From Curtobacterium ammoniigenes NBRC 101786 (GTDB taxonomy: Bacteria; Actinomycetota; Actinomycetes; Actinomycetales; Microbacteriaceae), in NCBI RefSeq assembly GCF_001571045.1, contig NZ_BCSV01000002.1, forward strand, positions 186,001 through 250,000: DNA of 64,000 bases, in the 5' to 3' direction. The notes under the pieces were generated by a model. That model saw only the letters and a program-made list of their open reading frames with translations. It was not told the origin of the DNA and did no database searches. The stretch's first letter is position 1, and each line of letters starts with the position of its first letter. Made by a program: the position numbers and the translations under genes. This document shows, in pieces, positions 28,585 to 36,595 of the stretch.

Positions 28585-29606
28585 CGCATGCGGGGCGCGC
28601 CAGTCGACGCTCGGACGATCAAACTGGTCGCCAAGTCGACGCGCGCTACCGCCTGCGTCGACGGGCTGCTGGGGTTCGCTGGCGTCAACAGCATCTGGGT
28701 GGCGACGGCGCCCATTTCAGTAATCGGCTGGCGAATCGTCGTCATCGCAGGGACGGCCCAGCGAGCCTCGGGAACGTCGTCGAACCCGACCACGCTGACG
28801 TCGCCCGGGATCTCGAGCCCCAGGCGGGCCGCCGCGTCATATACGCCGACCGCCATCACGTCGGAACAGGCGAATACCGCGGTCGGTGGCGACGATGCTT
28901 CGAGCGCCCGAAACGCCGCCGAAGCGGCGAGCTCCCGATCCCAATCTGCATGAACGACCTCGCACCGACCCAGACCGGCAGACGTGAGGGCTGACCGGAA
29001 CCCGTCGACTCGAGCGCGGCTATACAAGTGACCGCGTTCCCCCGCGATCACCGTGAAGCGCCGATGCCCGAGCCCGAGAAGGTGTTCGGCGGCGGCTCTG
29101 CCGCCATCCCAGTTGGTGACGCCGACACGGGAAACGTCGGACTGCGGCTCGCTCATCGGCGTCACAAGGACGACTCGCCGCCGCGCGCCCTCGAGCGTCG
29201 CGAGTTGACTCGATGTTGGGTCGACGAGCACGACGATCGCCCCGCGAGAGGGTCGGCGGAGCAACCGCGTGACCCAGTCGCGCCCCTCGCGCACTATCGT
29301 GATCACGACGTCGAGATTTGCTTCGGTTGCTACGTGCTCGACACCGGTCAGCACACCGTTCGCCCATGTTCCATGCACGTGGTTCATCACGAGGTCGATG
29401 AGCGGAGCCGGGTCCTCCTCCGCCCCCGCATGAGCGCTCCGTGAGTACCCGACATGCCGGACCGCATCCATAACCCGGGTCCGCATCATCGGCGACACGT
29501 CGGTGCCGCCGCGCAAGACCTTGGACACCGTGGGCACCGATGTACCTGCAGTGCGCGCGACATCGGCCAGCGTCGCACGCGCTTTGGGAGGCTCCCCTCC
29601 GTTCAT
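28581..29606 (-). CDS. LacI family transcriptional regulator
   Basis: 341 residues. N-terminal HTH (ATLADVARTAGTSVPTVSKVL) with hinge region, then a periplasmic-binding-protein-like sensor domain (LVMNHVHGTWANGVLTGVEHVA, FACSDVMAVGVYDAAARLGL, VVGFDDVPEARWAVP). It diverges from the sugar-binding lipoprotein gene, and TTGCGCAA palindromes stand in the shared promoter. The likely inducer is a plant sugar such as a xylo-oligosaccharide, inferred from the nearby xylanase. Confidence 0.92.
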   Translation of the reverse strand: MNGGEPPKARATLADVARTAGTSVPTVSKVLRGGTDVSPMMRTRVMDAVRHVGYSRSAHAGAEEDPAPLIDLVMNHVHGTWANGVLTGVEHVATEANLDVVITIVREGRDWVTRLLRRPSRGAIVVLVDPTSSQLATLEGARRRVVLVTPMSEPQSDVSRVGVTNWDGGRAAAEHLLGLGHRRFTVIAGERGHLYSRARVDGFRSALTSAGLGRCEVVHADWDRELAASAAFRALEASSPPTAVFACSDVMAVGVYDAAARLGLEIPGDVSVVGFDDVPEARWAVPAMTTIRQPITEMGAVATQMLLTPANPSSPSTQAVARVDLATSLIVRASTGAPRMR

Positions 29607-29631
29607 GCAAGCAGCCTAGTCGATCAGCACA

Positions 29632-29724
29632 TTGCGCAAGTGCTCATCAACCATTCTTCCGCTGTGCTCTATTCGGTGCCATTATTGCGGTCACACGGGC
29701 AGCCGTCGCCTTCGACTTGCGCAA
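29632..29724. promoter_or_regulatory. Paired TTGCGCAA operators between the LacI and binding-protein genes
   Basis: The 11-mer attgcgcaagt at 29631-29641 occurs as its exact reverse complement acttgcgcaat at 29715-29725. The core ttgcgcaa is a typical LacI-family half-site pair. Two sites 85 bp apart, one near each divergent start, fit autoregulation with looping (inference). Confidence 0.6.
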
Positions 29725-29807
29725 TCTTTGCCGGAGGAGCCGATAGGACCCGTCGTATTCAACGAAGAATGCGCCGGCAGCGCCGGCTCGAAGGTGGGGA
29801 CCAAGAG

Positions 29808-31112
29808 ATGTCGAACGAACACCTGTCGGGAACAGTCACCCGTCGAGGACTCCTGGCGGGCGCCAGCGGCCTTGCGCTCGCAGCGGCACTTGCTGGATGC
29901 TCCGGTCAGCGATCGGCATCCGGTGCGCTGAAGTTCTGGAACATGCCATGGGGAGGGACGACGTTCGCGCCCCTCGATAAAAAGATCACCCTCGCATACA
30001 AGCCCGCGAGCGGCATGCCCGCCGCCACCTATCAGTCGATCCAGTGGTCAAACTTCACCGCGACATTCGCGTCGGCGGTGGCATCGAAGACCGGCCCTGC
30101 GGTGAGCAGCGGGAGCGGGACGCAGGCGTTCCAATTCGCGCGTCAAGGCAACATCGCGTATGCGGACGGGCTCCTGGACTCGTGGAAATCAAACGGCCTG
30201 TACGACGACTTCCTGCCTGGCGTGCTCGAGAGCATGAAGACGAGCAAGGGGTACGTCGCCGTGCCGTACAACCTCGACATGCGGGTGCTGTGGTATCGCA
30301 AATCGCTGCTCGAGAAGGCGGGCGTCACGCCGCCGACCGACTGGCAGAGCTACCTCGACGCCTGTCAGGCACTGAAGAGCATCGGCGTCTACGGATTCGG
30401 AGCCGCATCCGGCGCTCAAGGCAACGCTTTTCAGTCCATCGTCGGATTGATGATCAACAACGGCGGCGGGATCTTCGACGCGGCGCAGAAGCCGAACTGC
30501 GTCACATCGACGAACATCGAAGCCCTCGACTTCGTGGTCGAGCTTGTGAAGAAGGGCTACATGGATCCGGGCACGCTGGGGTACTCGACAACGAACGAGT
30601 ATTCGCAGTGGAAGGTCGGCAAGTTCGGCATGGGCTGGGAGGGTCCGGGCCTTGCGCAGAACGTCGGGGGTGACGCCGCGTCGGACATGATCGTGGCGGA
30701 TCCGATCGTGGGCGCTCAGGGAAAGAAGGGCGGGATCTATTTCCCGAACAACATCATGATGTACACGAACACCCCGAGTCAGAAGGACTCGGAGGCGTTC
30801 ATGACCTACTACTTCAAGAACATGGCACCGTTGTGGACCCAGAACACGGGGATCGGCCTCCCGGTGCTCAAATCGATCGCCTCGACCTCGGCAGTCACGT
30901 CCGATCCGAACAACGTGACGATGATTGAAAAGTGGCAGCCCATCTGCAAGACCTGGGCCGCCCCCGGCGGCAATGCGCTCTTCGCGAATGTCTCCCTCGT
31001 CGACAGCACGCCCGCAATGACGACCTTTGCGCAAAGCCTCCTCTCACTGAAAGCGACGCCGAAGGAAGCGCTGACCACACTGCAGACGACGCTGCAGAGC
31101 GAGTGGAAGTAG
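29808..31112 (+). CDS. Extracellular sugar-binding lipoprotein of an ABC importer
   Basis: 434 residues. A Tat/Sec-like signal (TRRGLLAGASGLALAAALAG) ends in the lipobox LAGC with Cys31, so it is a membrane-anchored substrate-binding protein of the family 1 type. Internal features are FAVPYNLDMRVLWYRKSLLEKAGV-like (seen as YVAVPYNLDMRVLWYRK), the hinge GGGIFDAAQKP and GWEGPGLAQNV. No permease or ATPase genes adjoin it; it must use an importer encoded elsewhere or be a remnant. It is divergent from the LacI gene. Confidence 0.9.
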   Translation: MSNEHLSGTVTRRGLLAGASGLALAAALAGCSGQRSASGALKFWNMPWGGTTFAPLDKKITLAYKPASGMPAATYQSIQWSNFTATFASAVASKTGPAVSSGSGTQAFQFARQGNIAYADGLLDSWKSNGLYDDFLPGVLESMKTSKGYVAVPYNLDMRVLWYRKSLLEKAGVTPPTDWQSYLDACQALKSIGVYGFGAASGAQGNAFQSIVGLMINNGGGIFDAAQKPNCVTSTNIEALDFVVELVKKGYMDPGTLGYSTTNEYSQWKVGKFGMGWEGPGLAQNVGGDAASDMIVADPIVGAQGKKGGIYFPNNIMMYTNTPSQKDSEAFMTYYFKNMAPLWTQNTGIGLPVLKSIASTSAVTSDPNNVTMIEKWQPICKTWAAPGGNALFANVSLVDSTPAMTTFAQSLLSLKATPKEALTTLQTTLQSEWK

Positions 31113-31151
31113 CGACGCGCTGAACTCGCGCGGTGGCCGCGCGCCGCGATG

Positions 31152-31183
31152 CCCGCTCAGACCGGCGTCGCCGCGGCGTGCAA
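31152..31183. repeat. Proximal copy of the 32-bp direct repeat
   Basis: Partner of 28450-28481 (30 of 32 identical). It spans the last codons and stop of the gamma-carbonic anhydrase gene plus 5 bp beyond. Confidence 0.85.
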
Positions 31184-31675
31184 CCGCGCGAGATCGCGAT
31201 AGCGCCGCGCGTTGTCACGACACGCGGCGATCTCCTCGGGCGTGAGCGCACGGCGGACCTTCGCGGGGACGCCGGCGACGAGCGATCCTGGAGGAACGCG
31301 CATCCCCTCCGGGACCAGCGCGTTCGCCGCAACGAGCGACCCCTCGCCGACCACTGCGCCGTTCAGCACCGTCGCATTCATTCCCACGAGCACGCCATCC
31401 TCGATCGTGCACCCGTGCAGCACGGCGCCGTGCCCCACGCTGACATCCGCGCCGAGCGCAGCAGCAAACCCAGGGTCAGCGTGCACGACGGCGGTGTCTT
31501 GCACGTTCGTCCCCGCACCAACGGAAATGGTCTCCGTGTCCGCGCGGAGGACCGCGCCGTAAAAGATGCTCGCTCCGGCGCCCAGGGTCACGGAGCCGAT
31601 GACCGACGCGGACGGCGCGACCCACGCCTCCGGATCGATGGCGGGAACGCGGTCAGCAAGGCGGTAGCAGGTCAT
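31157..31675 (-). CDS. Gamma-carbonic anhydrase family protein
   Basis: 172-residue left-handed beta-helix protein with hexapeptide repeats. The three zinc histidines are in place: His65 (VVHAD), His82 and His87 (VGHGAVLHGCTI). A C-terminal helix (TPEEIAACRDNARRYRDLARL) follows. Family members include CamH-type anhydrases and proteins of uncertain activity such as YrdA. It is convergent with the sugar-binding gene. Confidence 0.88.
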   Translation of the reverse strand: MTCYRLADRVPAIDPEAWVAPSASVIGSVTLGAGASIFYGAVLRADTETISVGAGTNVQDTAVVHADPGFAAALGADVSVGHGAVLHGCTIEDGVLVGMNATVLNGAVVGEGSLVAANALVPEGMRVPPGSLVAGVPAKVRRALTPEEIAACRDNARRYRDLARLHAAATPV

Positions 31676-31746
31676 GCCCGCGATTGTCCTCGCTGACTAC
31701 CACCTGAGGGCAGTGCGACACCTCGTGCCGCCTCGGAGATGCTCGC

Positions 31747-31792
31747 GTAAACATTCCCTTGACAGGTGAGGGCCTGTAAACGCACTCTTGAC
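31747..31792 (+). promoter_or_regulatory. Two direct repeats gtaaac-n5-cttgac before the HTH gene
   Basis: Copies at 31747-31763 and 31776-31792, 29 bp apart, match at 13 of 17 positions; the second ends 2 bp before the ATG. They could be operator sites of the HTH protein they precede. The ttgaca at 31759 may be a -35. Confidence 0.4.
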
Positions 31793-31794
31793 GC

Positions 31795-32421
31795 ATGACG
31801 CGATCGAGCTCCGAGCGCGCGGCGCTTCACGCGGACCTCATCGAGCACGTACACGCGCTCGATCCGAACCGCTCGCCACTCACTCCCCCCGCCTATCTCG
31901 ACCAGGTGCGCACCGCGCACCGCGTGCAGGACCTCGCCGCCCGCGTACTCGACGCGTGCGTGCAGGACGCACGCGACGCCGGACACACCTGGCAAGAGAT
32001 CGGCGACGTGCTCGGCGTCACCCGCCAGGCCGCATTCCAGCGGTTCGGCAAACCCATCGATCCGAGAACGGGACAACCCATGGACAAGACAGTCACGATG
32101 CAGAACGCCGGAGAGCGGGCCACACAGATCGTCCGAGATGTCCTCGACGGCAACATGGCGGAGGCGCGAAAATCCTTCAACCCCCAAGTGCTCGCGGCAT
32201 TCACCGACGAGGTTCGCGGCGATGGACTCGCCACCGTCGCCGGCCTCGTCGGCGCCTTTGACGGCTTCGCCGACACCGAACCGTTCGTGCGACGCATCGG
32301 GGACCAAACGGTCGTGGACGTCCCCCTGCGCTACGAAGCGAGCGATATGAAAGCCCGCGTCACCTTTGACGCGAACGAACAGGTCGCGGGGCTCTTCATC
32401 CTCGCTCCGGAGGCGCCGTAG
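31795..32421 (+). CDS. HTH protein with a DUF3887-like C-terminal domain
   Basis: 208 residues. A helical N-terminal half contains a helix-turn-helix (HTWQEIGDVLGVTRQAAFQRFG, about 63-84), and the C-terminal half (MDKTVTMQNAGERATQIVRDVLDGNMAEA to GLFILAP) has the small NTF2-like pattern of DUF3887. This fusion is seen in actinobacteria; the ligand is unknown. It is likely autoregulated through repeats just upstream. Confidence 0.7.
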   Translation: MTRSSSERAALHADLIEHVHALDPNRSPLTPPAYLDQVRTAHRVQDLAARVLDACVQDARDAGHTWQEIGDVLGVTRQAAFQRFGKPIDPRTGQPMDKTVTMQNAGERATQIVRDVLDGNMAEARKSFNPQVLAAFTDEVRGDGLATVAGLVGAFDGFADTEPFVRRIGDQTVVDVPLRYEASDMKARVTFDANEQVAGLFILAPEAP

Positions 32422-32484
32422 CTCGGAGCGAACGCACGCGCCCGCAGCAAGAACCAAAAGGACGAACGTCCTTGCGTCAGATAG

Positions 32485-32502
32485 TTCTAGCTGATCTAGA
32501 AT
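32485..32502 (+). promoter_or_regulatory. Operator over the -10 of a leaderless GntR gene
   Basis: Inverted repeat ttctag-n5-ctagaa (32485-32501) overlaps the -10 hexamer tagaat (32497-32502). The ATG follows 6 bp later, so the mRNA would start at or next to the ATG. This fits an autorepressed leaderless transcript. Confidence 0.6.
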
Positions 32503-32508
32503 AAGTCC

Positions 32509-32859
32509 ATGTTCGTGCTCATCGATCCCGGCGCCCCAGTGCCGGTGTTCGCGCAGATCGCCGAGACGATCGCGACGCAGATCGCGACGGGCGCGCTCGC
32601 AACGGGGACGCGCCTCCCGGCCGCCCGCGAGCTGGCGAACACGATCGGCGTGAATGTGCACACGGTGCTCCGCGCCTACCAGCAGCTCCGCGACGACGGC
32701 CAGGTCGAACTCCGACGCGGGCGCGGCGCGATCGTGACCGGTGCGCGAACCGCGGACCGCGTCCGAGACCTCGTCGCGGCCGCCGCGGCGGAAGCGAAGG
32801 CGAACGGCATCCCCATCGGCACGCTGCTCGCACTGGTTCGGAAGGAGTACGACGCATGA
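32509..32859 (+). CDS. GntR family regulator, YtrA type
   Basis: 116 residues: a GntR winged helix (PVFAQIAETIATQIATGALATGTRLPAARELANTIGVNVHTVLRAYQQL split here by eye) and only a short C-terminal dimerisation helix, as in the YtrA subfamily. These usually regulate a membrane protein or ABC genes in the same operon; its stop overlaps the next membrane gene by four bases. Confidence 0.9.
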   Translation: MFVLIDPGAPVPVFAQIAETIATQIATGALATGTRLPAARELANTIGVNVHTVLRAYQQLRDDGQVELRRGRGAIVTGARTADRVRDLVAAAAAEAKANGIPIGTLLALVRKEYDA

Positions 32860-33848
32860 GATCACGTTCTGTCGTGGATCACGACCACGCATACCGGGCC
32901 GCCATCGTGGCGACCATCTGGATCCCGACCGCAATCGTCGTGGCGTCGGAGATCATCGTTCTCCTCGTCGGCTCCGCAGCCCCCGGTGGACGGCTGATCA
33001 CCCACTGGGGTCCGGGCGCGGTCAGAACCGGCCCCTGGTGGACGTACGCCGTCATCGTCGCCGCGATCGGCTTCCCCGTCATCGCGCTCATGGGCTTCTT
33101 CACCCTGCGCGCGACCCGCATGGCGGGGCGAAACGCGTGGATGCCCGCGATCGCCATCGCCGTGACGGTGTTCCACTGCCTCGGTCTCGGCGTCGGGCCG
33201 GTCCTCGTGAACGCCCCACCGCTCGCGCCGGCCCTCCCGCTGATCGGCGGCATCGTGCTCGGGATCGCGAGCGGCGTGCTGACCTGGTGGCTCCTGCCGA
33301 CCGAGCCGTCCACGGCCAGCCTCGGCGTGGCGGGCCAGGCGATTCCGGTCAAGAACGGCGAGATCGCAGCCTGGACCGGCAGCGTCGAGCTTCCGGCGGC
33401 GTTCATCGCCGTCGTCGCTGGTGTCGCGGCAGCGATCGTCGCGACGGGGCTCTCCCTGCTCGTGATCACCGGTCGTCCGCACGTCTGGCCGATCTTCATC
33501 GCGCCCATCCTCATCGTCACCGTGCTCGTCCTCACCGGGCGGTTCCGCGTGAGCGCTGGACCAGCCGGCTTCTCGGCGCGATCGGTGCTCGGCTGGCCGC
33601 GCATGGTCGTCCCCGCGTCCGATCTGGCGGAGGCGAGGGTTGTGCAGGTCGACCCGATCGCCGACTTCGGCGGCTGGGGCGTCCGGTTCGCGATCGGCCC
33701 GCAGGGCAGGAGCCGCCGCGGCATCGTGATGCGACGGGGGCTCGCGATCGAGGTGTTCCGCCGCGATGGCCGCTCCATCGTCGTCACCGTCGATGACGCC
33801 GCAACCGCCGCCGCGGTCCTCGAGACCTACGCCCGCAGCCGCACTTGA
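32856..33848 (+). CDS. Membrane protein, DUF1648-like
   Basis: 330 residues with an N-terminal helix (about 14-38) whose flank resembles DUF1648, further helices at about 62-83, 96-117, 121-144, and 179-228, and a cytoplasmic C-terminal beta-rich domain (FRVSAGPAGFSARSVLGWPRMVVPASDL) of PH-like appearance. Pairing with a YtrA-type regulator is common. Function unknown. Confidence 0.75.
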   Translation: MRSRSVVDHDHAYRAAIVATIWIPTAIVVASEIIVLLVGSAAPGGRLITHWGPGAVRTGPWWTYAVIVAAIGFPVIALMGFFTLRATRMAGRNAWMPAIAIAVTVFHCLGLGVGPVLVNAPPLAPALPLIGGIVLGIASGVLTWWLLPTEPSTASLGVAGQAIPVKNGEIAAWTGSVELPAAFIAVVAGVAAAIVATGLSLLVITGRPHVWPIFIAPILIVTVLVLTGRFRVSAGPAGFSARSVLGWPRMVVPASDLAEARVVQVDPIADFGGWGVRFAIGPQGRSRRGIVMRRGLAIEVFRRDGRSIVVTVDDAATAAAVLETYARSRT

Positions 33849-33909
33849 CAGACGGTGGTGGGCAGCGAGTGCCCTGGCGTCCGCGCCGCACGTCCGCAAG
33901 GATGATCGA

Positions 33910-35250
33910 ATGACGGATGCTCACGGGGACGCCCCCGACTCGGGGACGGCGCACGCCTCGGCGTCCACCAGCACGGCTGACGATCCGGCACAGCAATCCG
34001 CGCCTCCCGCCTCGATCTGGCGCAACGCACCGTTCATGCGGCTCTGGTCGGGCGAGACCGCGAGCGCGATCGGCGATCAGCTCGCCGGTCTGGCGATCCC
34101 GACACTCGCTGTCACCGTCCTCGCAGCGAGCACCTTCCAGGTCGGCTTGCTCAACGCGATGGAGACGCTCGCGTTCCTCGTGATCGGCCTGCCGGCGGGC
34201 GCCTGGGTCGACCGGATGCGGAAGCGACGCGTCATGCTCACCGCCGACCTCGTCCGCGCAGTCCTCCTCGCCACGATCCCCGCGGCGTGGTTGCTCGGGG
34301 TGCTCACGATCTGGCAGCTCATCGTCGTGGCCGCGCTGGTCGGCGGAGCGACCGTGTTCTTCGACGTCGCGTACCAGAGCTATCCGCCGATGATCCTGCC
34401 CGGCGCCCTGATCGGGCGCGCAAACGGCGCGCTCGAGTCGTCCCAGCAGGTGGCCCGCGTGGGAGGCCCGGCCGCGTCCGGCGCGCTCCTCGCCATCCTG
34501 CGCCCCGCGTTCGTCATCGGGATCGATGCGCTGAGCTTCTTCGCGTCATTTCTCGCGATCTCGTCGATCCGCGACGACGAGCAGGTGCGCGCTGTCGAGG
34601 ACCGACGCCCCCTCGTCGTCGAGATTCGCGAAGGGCTCGCGTTCGTGTTCCGTCAGCCGCTGCTCGTGCGCATCGTCATCTGCACCGCGGGCTCGAATCT
34701 GTTCAGCGCCTTCGTGTTCACGATGCTGCCGATTCTCGTCCTTCGGCATCTCGCGCTCGGGACGACCGTCTGGGGCGTGGCGACCAGTGTCGGCGCGGTC
34801 GGCGGTCTCATCGGGGCGACCACGGCCTCCCGGTTCGCCGGCTGGATCGGCGAGGGGCGGGCGATCCCAGTGTCGGCGATCGTGTTCGGCGTCGGAACGC
34901 TCGGCTTCGCGCTCCCCGCGCTCGCGCCGGTCGCCGCGGTTCCGCTGCTGATCGCCGCGGAGTTCGTGATGAGTTGGAGCGTCCTCGTCTACAACATCAC
35001 GCAGCTCACGTACCGGCAGCGCATCTGTCCGACGCCGCTGCTCGGGCGGATGAACGCGTCGATCCGGTTCATCATCTGGGGTGTGATGCCGATCGGCGGC
35101 TTCGTCTCAGGCATCCTCGGCGGCTCGATCGGCGTCGAGGCGACGATCTGGGTCGGCGGGATCGGCGGACTGCTGTTCGCCGCGCCGGTGGTGTTCTCGC
35201 CGCTGCTCACGATGCGGGAGCTGCCGACGGAGGCGACGCGCGCCTCCTGA
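33910..35250 (+). CDS. MFS transporter (EntS/MFS_3-like exporter)
   Basis: 446 residues from ATG 33910, with a hydrophilic Ala/Ser/Asp-rich N-terminus of about 35 residues and 12 predicted membrane helices. Diagnostic segments: NAPFMRLWSGETASAIGDQ, the loop GAWVDRMRKRRVM between helices 2 and 3, and RANGALESSQQVARVGGPA. Family members export drugs or siderophores; the substrate is not evident. It stands alone. Confidence 0.9.
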   Translation: MTDAHGDAPDSGTAHASASTSTADDPAQQSAPPASIWRNAPFMRLWSGETASAIGDQLAGLAIPTLAVTVLAASTFQVGLLNAMETLAFLVIGLPAGAWVDRMRKRRVMLTADLVRAVLLATIPAAWLLGVLTIWQLIVVAALVGGATVFFDVAYQSYPPMILPGALIGRANGALESSQQVARVGGPAASGALLAILRPAFVIGIDALSFFASFLAISSIRDDEQVRAVEDRRPLVVEIREGLAFVFRQPLLVRIVICTAGSNLFSAFVFTMLPILVLRHLALGTTVWGVATSVGAVGGLIGATTASRFAGWIGEGRAIPVSAIVFGVGTLGFALPALAPVAAVPLLIAAEFVMSWSVLVYNITQLTYRQRICPTPLLGRMNASIRFIIWGVMPIGGFVSGILGGSIGVEATIWVGGIGGLLFAAPVVFSPLLTMRELPTEATRAS

Positions 35251-35314
35251 CCGGGAGGAGGCGGGATCGGCCGGATCGGTCGACCCGGCCGTCCCGGAGG
35301 CGGATAAAGCAGGC

Positions 35315-36595
35315 TCAGCCGAGCGATCGGATTGCGTCCGCGAGTGCGTCGGCCGCCAGCTGGATCTCGTCGTCGGTCACGACGAGGGGTGGAGCGAACC
35401 GGATCGTCGAGCCGTGCGTGTCTTTCACGAGCACACCGCGCTCCATCATCGCGAGCGACACATCACGACCACTACCGAGCGACGGGTCGATGTCGATCCC
35501 AGCCCAGAGGCCCGCGATGCGATGCCCGACGACCCCGTTTCCGACGAGCGGTTCGAGGGCGGACCGGAGCACGGCCTCCCCGGCGGCGGCACGCGCTTGG
35601 AACGTGCCCTCCTCGAGGATCGCCACCACCTCGGTTCCCACCGCGGCGGCGAGCGGGTTGCCGCCGAACGTCGAACCGTGCTCGCCCGGACGGAGCACGC
35701 CGAGCACGGACGCGGAGCCGACCACTGCGGAGACGGGGACGATCCCGCCACCGAGCGCTTTGCCGAGCGTCATCAGGTCGGGCCGGACGCCGACGCGCGT
35801 CGTCTCGAACGTCGCGCCGGTTCGACCGAGTCCCGACTGGATCTCGTCTGCGATGAACAGCGCGCCGAACCGGTCGCAGACCGCGCGAACGGCAGCCAGG
35901 TAGTCGGCCGGAGGGATGACGACGCCGGCCTCTCCCTGGATCGGTTCGAGCAGCACCGCGACGACGGTGTCGTCCATCGCTGCTTCGAGCGCCTCGGCGT
36001 CGCCATACGGGACACTCCGGAACCCTGGCGTGAACGGCCCGAAGTCGTCGCGGGCGACGGGATCGTCGGAGAACGAGACGATGGTCGTGGTCCGGCCGTG
36101 GAAGTTGCCGTTCGCGACGACGATCGTGGCACGGTCGGCGGGCACGCCCTTGACCCGGTATCCCCACGCACGGCTCACCTTGATCGCGGACTCGACCGCT
36201 TCGGCGCCGGTGTTCATCGGCAGCATCATGTCCATGCCCGCGAGCGCCGTGAGCCGCTCCGCGAACGGACCGAGCCGGTCGTTGACGAACGCGCGACTGG
36301 TCAGGGTCACCCGGTCGAGCTGGTCGCGGGCAGCGGCCAGGAGGCGCGGGTTGCCGTGACCGAAATTCACCGCCGAGTAGGCGGCCAGCCCGTCCAAGTA
36401 CCGGCGACCGTCGATGTCGGTGAGCCATGCCCCGTCAGCGGACGCGACGACGACCGGGAGCGGCTTGTAGTTGTGCGCGAGTGCGTGGTCCTCTGCGGCG
36501 AGCGCAGCGACGGTCGCTGCGGACCCCGCGATCGATCCTCCGGAAGCGCCAGCGCCAGCGCCAGCGGTTCGCGAAGCGGCGTGTACGGCGGTCAT
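35315..36595 (-). CDS. rocD: Ornithine aminotransferase
   Basis: PLP enzyme converting ornithine and 2-oxoglutarate to glutamate semialdehyde. 426 residues from ATG 36595 (aggag upstream). Motifs: YKPLPVVVASADGAWLTDIDG, YSAVNFGHGNP, MLPMNTGAEAVESAIK, GNFHGRTTTIVSFS, the PLP lysine in LMTLGKALGGG, and GEHGSTFGGNPLA. It overlaps the upstream ddaH-like gene by four bases, which places both in one arginine/ornithine pathway. Confidence 0.94.
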   Translation of the reverse strand: MTAVHAASRTAGAGAGASGGSIAGSAATVAALAAEDHALAHNYKPLPVVVASADGAWLTDIDGRRYLDGLAAYSAVNFGHGNPRLLAAARDQLDRVTLTSRAFVNDRLGPFAERLTALAGMDMMLPMNTGAEAVESAIKVSRAWGYRVKGVPADRATIVVANGNFHGRTTTIVSFSDDPVARDDFGPFTPGFRSVPYGDAEALEAAMDDTVVAVLLEPIQGEAGVVIPPADYLAAVRAVCDRFGALFIADEIQSGLGRTGATFETTRVGVRPDLMTLGKALGGGIVPVSAVVGSASVLGVLRPGEHGSTFGGNPLAAAVGTEVVAILEEGTFQARAAAGEAVLRSALEPLVGNGVVGHRIAGLWAGIDIDPSLGSGRDVSLAMMERGVLVKDTHGSTIRFAPPLVVTDDEIQLAADALADAIRSLG

